NCBI GenBank assembly: GCA_030037105.1
Contig: JASHRY010000052.1
Location: 1 to 6,722, forward strand
Direction: 5' to 3'
Origin: Xanthobacteraceae bacterium
GTDB lineage: Bacteria > Pseudomonadota > Alphaproteobacteria > Rhizobiales > Xanthobacteraceae
Length of the DNA: 6,722 bases
In this document: positions 5,112 to 6,722 of the stretch, one piece after another
Layout of the letters: the number at the start of each line of letters is the position of its first letter
How positions within the stretch are numbered: the first letter of the stretch is position 1
Translations under genes and position numbers: made by a program
Notes under the pieces: model-generated
Seen by the model: only the letters and a program-made list of their open reading frames with translations
Database searches by the model: none
What the model was told of the DNA's origin: nothing

Positions 5112-5509
5112 ATGGGGCGAGCCTATTCCATTGATCTTCGCGAACGGGTGACGGCGGTTGAGAGCGGTGGCTTGTCGTGTCGCCGAGCGGCGGGGCAGTT
5201 TGGCGTGGGTGTCAGTACAGCGATCAGGTGGGTGAAGCGTTTGCGCAATACCGGCAGCGTGGCTCCGAGCAAGATCGGCGGCTACAAGCCCTGCGCGATC
5301 TCGGGGGAGCACCGTACCTGGCTGCTGGGGCGGATCAAGGAAAGGACTTCACCCTGCTGGGGCTGGTGGGCGAACTGGCCGAATACGGTCTGAAGGTTGA
5401 CTACCGCTCGGTCTGGACCTTTGTCCGTGACGAGAAGCTCAGCTTCAAAAAAAGCGTGGTGGCTGGCGAACGCGACCGTCCTGACGTCGCCCGCCGGCGG
5501 CAGAGATAA
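5112..5509 (+). pseudogene. IS630-family transposase, frameshifted and truncated
   Basis: The first frame (5112 to about 5342) encodes MGRAYSIDLRERVTAV with a helix-turn-helix (LSCRRAAGQFGVGVSTAIRW, 21-40) and GEHRTWLLGRIKE, typical of IS630-type transposases. The homologous reading continues in the -1 frame from about 5342 as KDFTLLGLVGELAEYG, VWTFVRDEKLSFKKS and ERDRPDVARRR, then stops at TAA 5507-5509. One A missing from the AAA at 5341-5343 would explain the shift, and no canonical slippery heptamer is visible. Only about 132 of the roughly 340 residues expected remain, and the DDE catalytic domain is absent. It is therefore an inactive remnant, cut off at the edge of the higBA module. 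Confidence 0.85.
5112..5509 (+). mobile_element. IS630-family insertion sequence remnant
   Basis: The transposase fragment marks the left part of an IS630-type element. Its left end must lie upstream of 5112, probably in the AT-richer, dyad-rich stretch 5032-5111, but neither a terminal inverted repeat nor a TA target duplication could be fixed. The right end is missing and higBA begins within about 60 bp. The coordinates given are only the coding remnant. Confidence 0.6.
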
Positions 5510-5534
5510 TTGCTTCAACAAGAGCAGGCAATAC

Positions 5535-5563
5535 TGGACAAATGTAAGGCAACATCTTACAAT
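5535..5563 (+). promoter_or_regulatory. higBA promoter with embedded TGTAAG/CTTACA operator
   Basis: TGGACA (5535-5540) and TACAAT (5558-5563), spaced exactly 17 bp, each match the sigma-70 consensus at five of six bases. Transcription is predicted to start at about 5569-5571, which is the GTG start codon of higB itself. A perfect dyad, TGTAAG (5543-5548) and CTTACA (5556-5561) with a 7-bp centre, lies in the spacer and overlaps the -10 box. That is the expected position for repression by the HigA antitoxin. Confidence 0.68.
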
Positions 5564-5569
5564 TTTGCT

Positions 5570-5848
5570 GTGATTCGGTCGTTCCGCAGCAAGGGCTTGG
5601 GCCGCTTTGCCGAGCGCGGCGATCCCTCGAAGCTCGGTGTGCAAAATCCGGGTCGCATTCGGCGCATTTTGCTCGCCCTTGATGCCGCCAAATCGCCGGA
5701 TGAGATGAAGATACCGGGATTTCGCTTCCACCCGTTGAAGGGCAGGGACCGGGGAAGATACGCCGTTGACGCAAGCGGGAATTGGCGAGTGACTTTTTCT
5801 TGGGACGGCGAAGATGCCGTCGACGTGGACTTGGAGGATTATCACTGA
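5570..5848 (+). CDS. higB: HigB-family ribosome-dependent mRNA interferase toxin
   Basis: Read from GTG 5570, the product is 92 residues, the length of the well-studied Rts1-plasmid HigB. It begins as the family does (MIRSFRSKGLGRFAERGD, with GTG read as Met). HPLKG (54-58), SGNWRVTF (69-76) and the terminal DLEDYH are hallmarks. H54, K57, R73, D90, Y91 and H92 coincide with residues implicated in RNA cleavage by HigB on the ribosome. A longer frame from TTG 5510 would run through the promoter and operator and lacks homology. No Shine-Dalgarno precedes the GTG, and the promoter places +1 on it, so translation is probably leaderless. The stop overlaps the higA start by one base (TGATG). Toxin-before-antitoxin order is normal for hig. 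Confidence 0.9.
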   Translation: MIRSFRSKGLGRFAERGDPSKLGVQNPGRIRRILLALDAAKSPDEMKIPGFRFHPLKGRDRGRYAVDASGNWRVTFSWDGEDAVDVDLEDYH

Positions 5849-6159
5849 TGAGCCGGAACCCTCTCATTCGCGGCTTGACGCCGATGCATCCGGGCGAGAT
5901 GCTGCGCGAAGACGCCTTGCCGGCGCTCGGCAAGCCGAAGACCGAGATCGCTCGGCTGCTCGGCATTTCACGGCAGACGCTCTACGACATTCTTGACGAA
6001 AAGCAGCCGGTGACCCCCGCAATGGCCTTGCGCCTCGGCAAGCTCCTCGGCAACGGTCCCGAGCTTTGGATCAGTCTGCAGCGCGCCTATGACCTCGCCG
6101 TTGCTGAACGCAAGCTTGCAGGGAAACTCAAGAGAATTCCGACTTTGACCGCAGCGTAG
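5848..6159 (+). CDS. higA: HigA-family antitoxin, XRE-type DNA-binding protein
   Basis: The 103-residue product opens with the family signature LTPMHPGEMLREDALPALG (10-28). An XRE helix-turn-helix follows (KTEIARLLGISRQTLYDILD, 31-50), then PVTPAMALRLGKLLGNGPELWISLQRAYDL (54-83), as in HigA antitoxins. It neutralises HigB and, with it, should bind the TGTAAG/CTTACA operator to repress the operon. The ATG at 5848 has GGAGG (5833-5837) at 10-nt spacing, so higA has a strong ribosome binding site where higB has none. This would favour excess antitoxin. The stop codon TAG directly abuts the stop of the opposing dehydrogenase gene. Confidence 0.92.
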   Translation: MSRNPLIRGLTPMHPGEMLREDALPALGKPKTEIARLLGISRQTLYDILDEKQPVTPAMALRLGKLLGNGPELWISLQRAYDLAVAERKLAGKLKRIPTLTAA

Positions 6160-6722
6160 CTACTTCGATCTGTTGCGCGCGCGACGCGGCTTCGACCGGA
6201 CGCGCTTGATGCCCGCCATCGCCTCGAGGACGGCGCACGTGGCGGCGGTATCCTCGAGCGCGTAGCCCATCGACATGGCGGCGGCATAGACCGGCAGCGT
6301 CGCCGAGAACAGCGGCGTCGGCGCCCCGATCGCCTGCGCGAAGCGGCCGATGATGTCCATGTCCTTCTGCCAGGTCGAGACTTTCATCGTCGGCTCGTCG
6401 TAACGGCCCTTGACCATCATCGGCGCGCGCAGCTCGAACACGCGCGAATTGCCGGCGCCGATCCTGATCTGGTCGTAGACGAGCTGCGGCGGCAGCCCGG
6501 CTTTCATGCCCAGCACCAAAGCTTCCGCGCTCGCCACGTTGTGGATGGCGACGAGGAGGTTGGCGATGTATTTCATGCGGCTGCCGTTGCCGAAGGCGCC
6601 GAGATCGTGCACCGCGCGGCTGAAGCCGGCGAACAGCGGACGCAGCCGCTTGATCTCGGCGGCGCCGCCCGAGGCGTAGATCACCAAGTCCTTGACCTTG
6701 GCCTGGATGCCGGTGCCGCTCA
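6160..6722 (-). CDS. NAD(P)-dependent beta-hydroxyacid dehydrogenase, C-terminal part (partial)
   Basis: The open frame enters from the right edge and ends at the complement of 6160-6162. The visible part, about 187 residues, starts SGTGIQAKVKDLVIYASGG, matching the end of the NAD-binding domain in 3-hydroxyisobutyrate/tartronate semialdehyde reductase-type enzymes. GNGSRMKYIANLLVAIHNVASAEAL contains the catalytic lysine of the family. YDQIRIGAGNSRVFELRAP, then STWQKDMDIIGRFAQ and PVYAAAMSMGYALEDTAA, complete the helical NAD_binding_11 domain. A basic tail (IKRVRSKPRRARNRSK) follows. The N-terminal Rossmann fold lies beyond the window, so the substrate and cofactor cannot be set. A TTG at 6685-6687 is not the real start because homology continues upstream of it. 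Confidence 0.87.
   Translation of the reverse strand, partial: SGTGIQAKVKDLVIYASGGAAEIKRLRPLFAGFSRAVHDLGAFGNGSRMKYIANLLVAIHNVASAEALVLGMKAGLPPQLVYDQIRIGAGNSRVFELRAPMMVKGRYDEPTMKVSTWQKDMDIIGRFAQAIGAPTPLFSATLPVYAAAMSMGYALEDTAATCAVLEAMAGIKRVRSKPRRARNRSK

Noticed and set aside
4470..5312. 280-codon minus-strand frame across vapC, the repeats and the IS remnant
   Set aside because: It is antisense to two recognised coding regions and to repeats, and shows no domain.

Overview
The window looks like chromosomal DNA of a GC-rich alphaproteobacterium, most likely Hyphomicrobiales (Bradyrhizobium, Rhodopseudomonas or a relative). This rests on the dnaX-ybaB-recR gene order, the style of the proteins, and dispersed palindromic repeats of a type common in that order. 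No species can be named from the sequence alone.

Layout. Positions 1-1284 (+) carry a conserved DNA-metabolism cluster: the last codons of dnaX (DNA polymerase III tau/gamma), ybaB (nucleoid-associated protein) and recR (recombinational repair). A REP-like inverted repeat lies between ybaB and recR. Positions 1285-1606 have no convincing protein gene, but hold a sigma-54-like promoter followed by a strong intrinsic terminator, which together suggest a small RNA of about 80 nt. Positions 1607-3228 (+) hold a SAM-dependent methyltransferase and a metallo-beta-lactamase-fold hydrolase with a C-terminal winged helix. The two are joined by an ATGA overlap and are probably co-translated. On the minus strand, a membrane-anchored DUF1499 protein (3192-4040) runs tail to tail into the hydrolase.

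Positions 4100-6159 (+) are a small accessory island. A VapBC toxin-antitoxin pair with its own promoter and operator is followed by a mosaic of dispersed repeats that has extended the toxin C-terminus. Next comes a frameshifted, truncated IS630-family transposase, then a HigBA toxin-antitoxin pair. The higB promoter places the transcription start on, or within a base of, its GTG start codon, so the mRNA is probably leaderless. Positions 6160-6722 (-) are the C-terminal part of a beta-hydroxyacid (3-hydroxyisobutyrate-type) dehydrogenase that leaves the window. Its stop codon abuts the higA stop codon.

I see no clearly new multi-gene system. The most original signals are the candidate sigma-54-driven small RNA, the leaderless operator-promoter of higBA, and the nested tandem repeats that reach into vapC.
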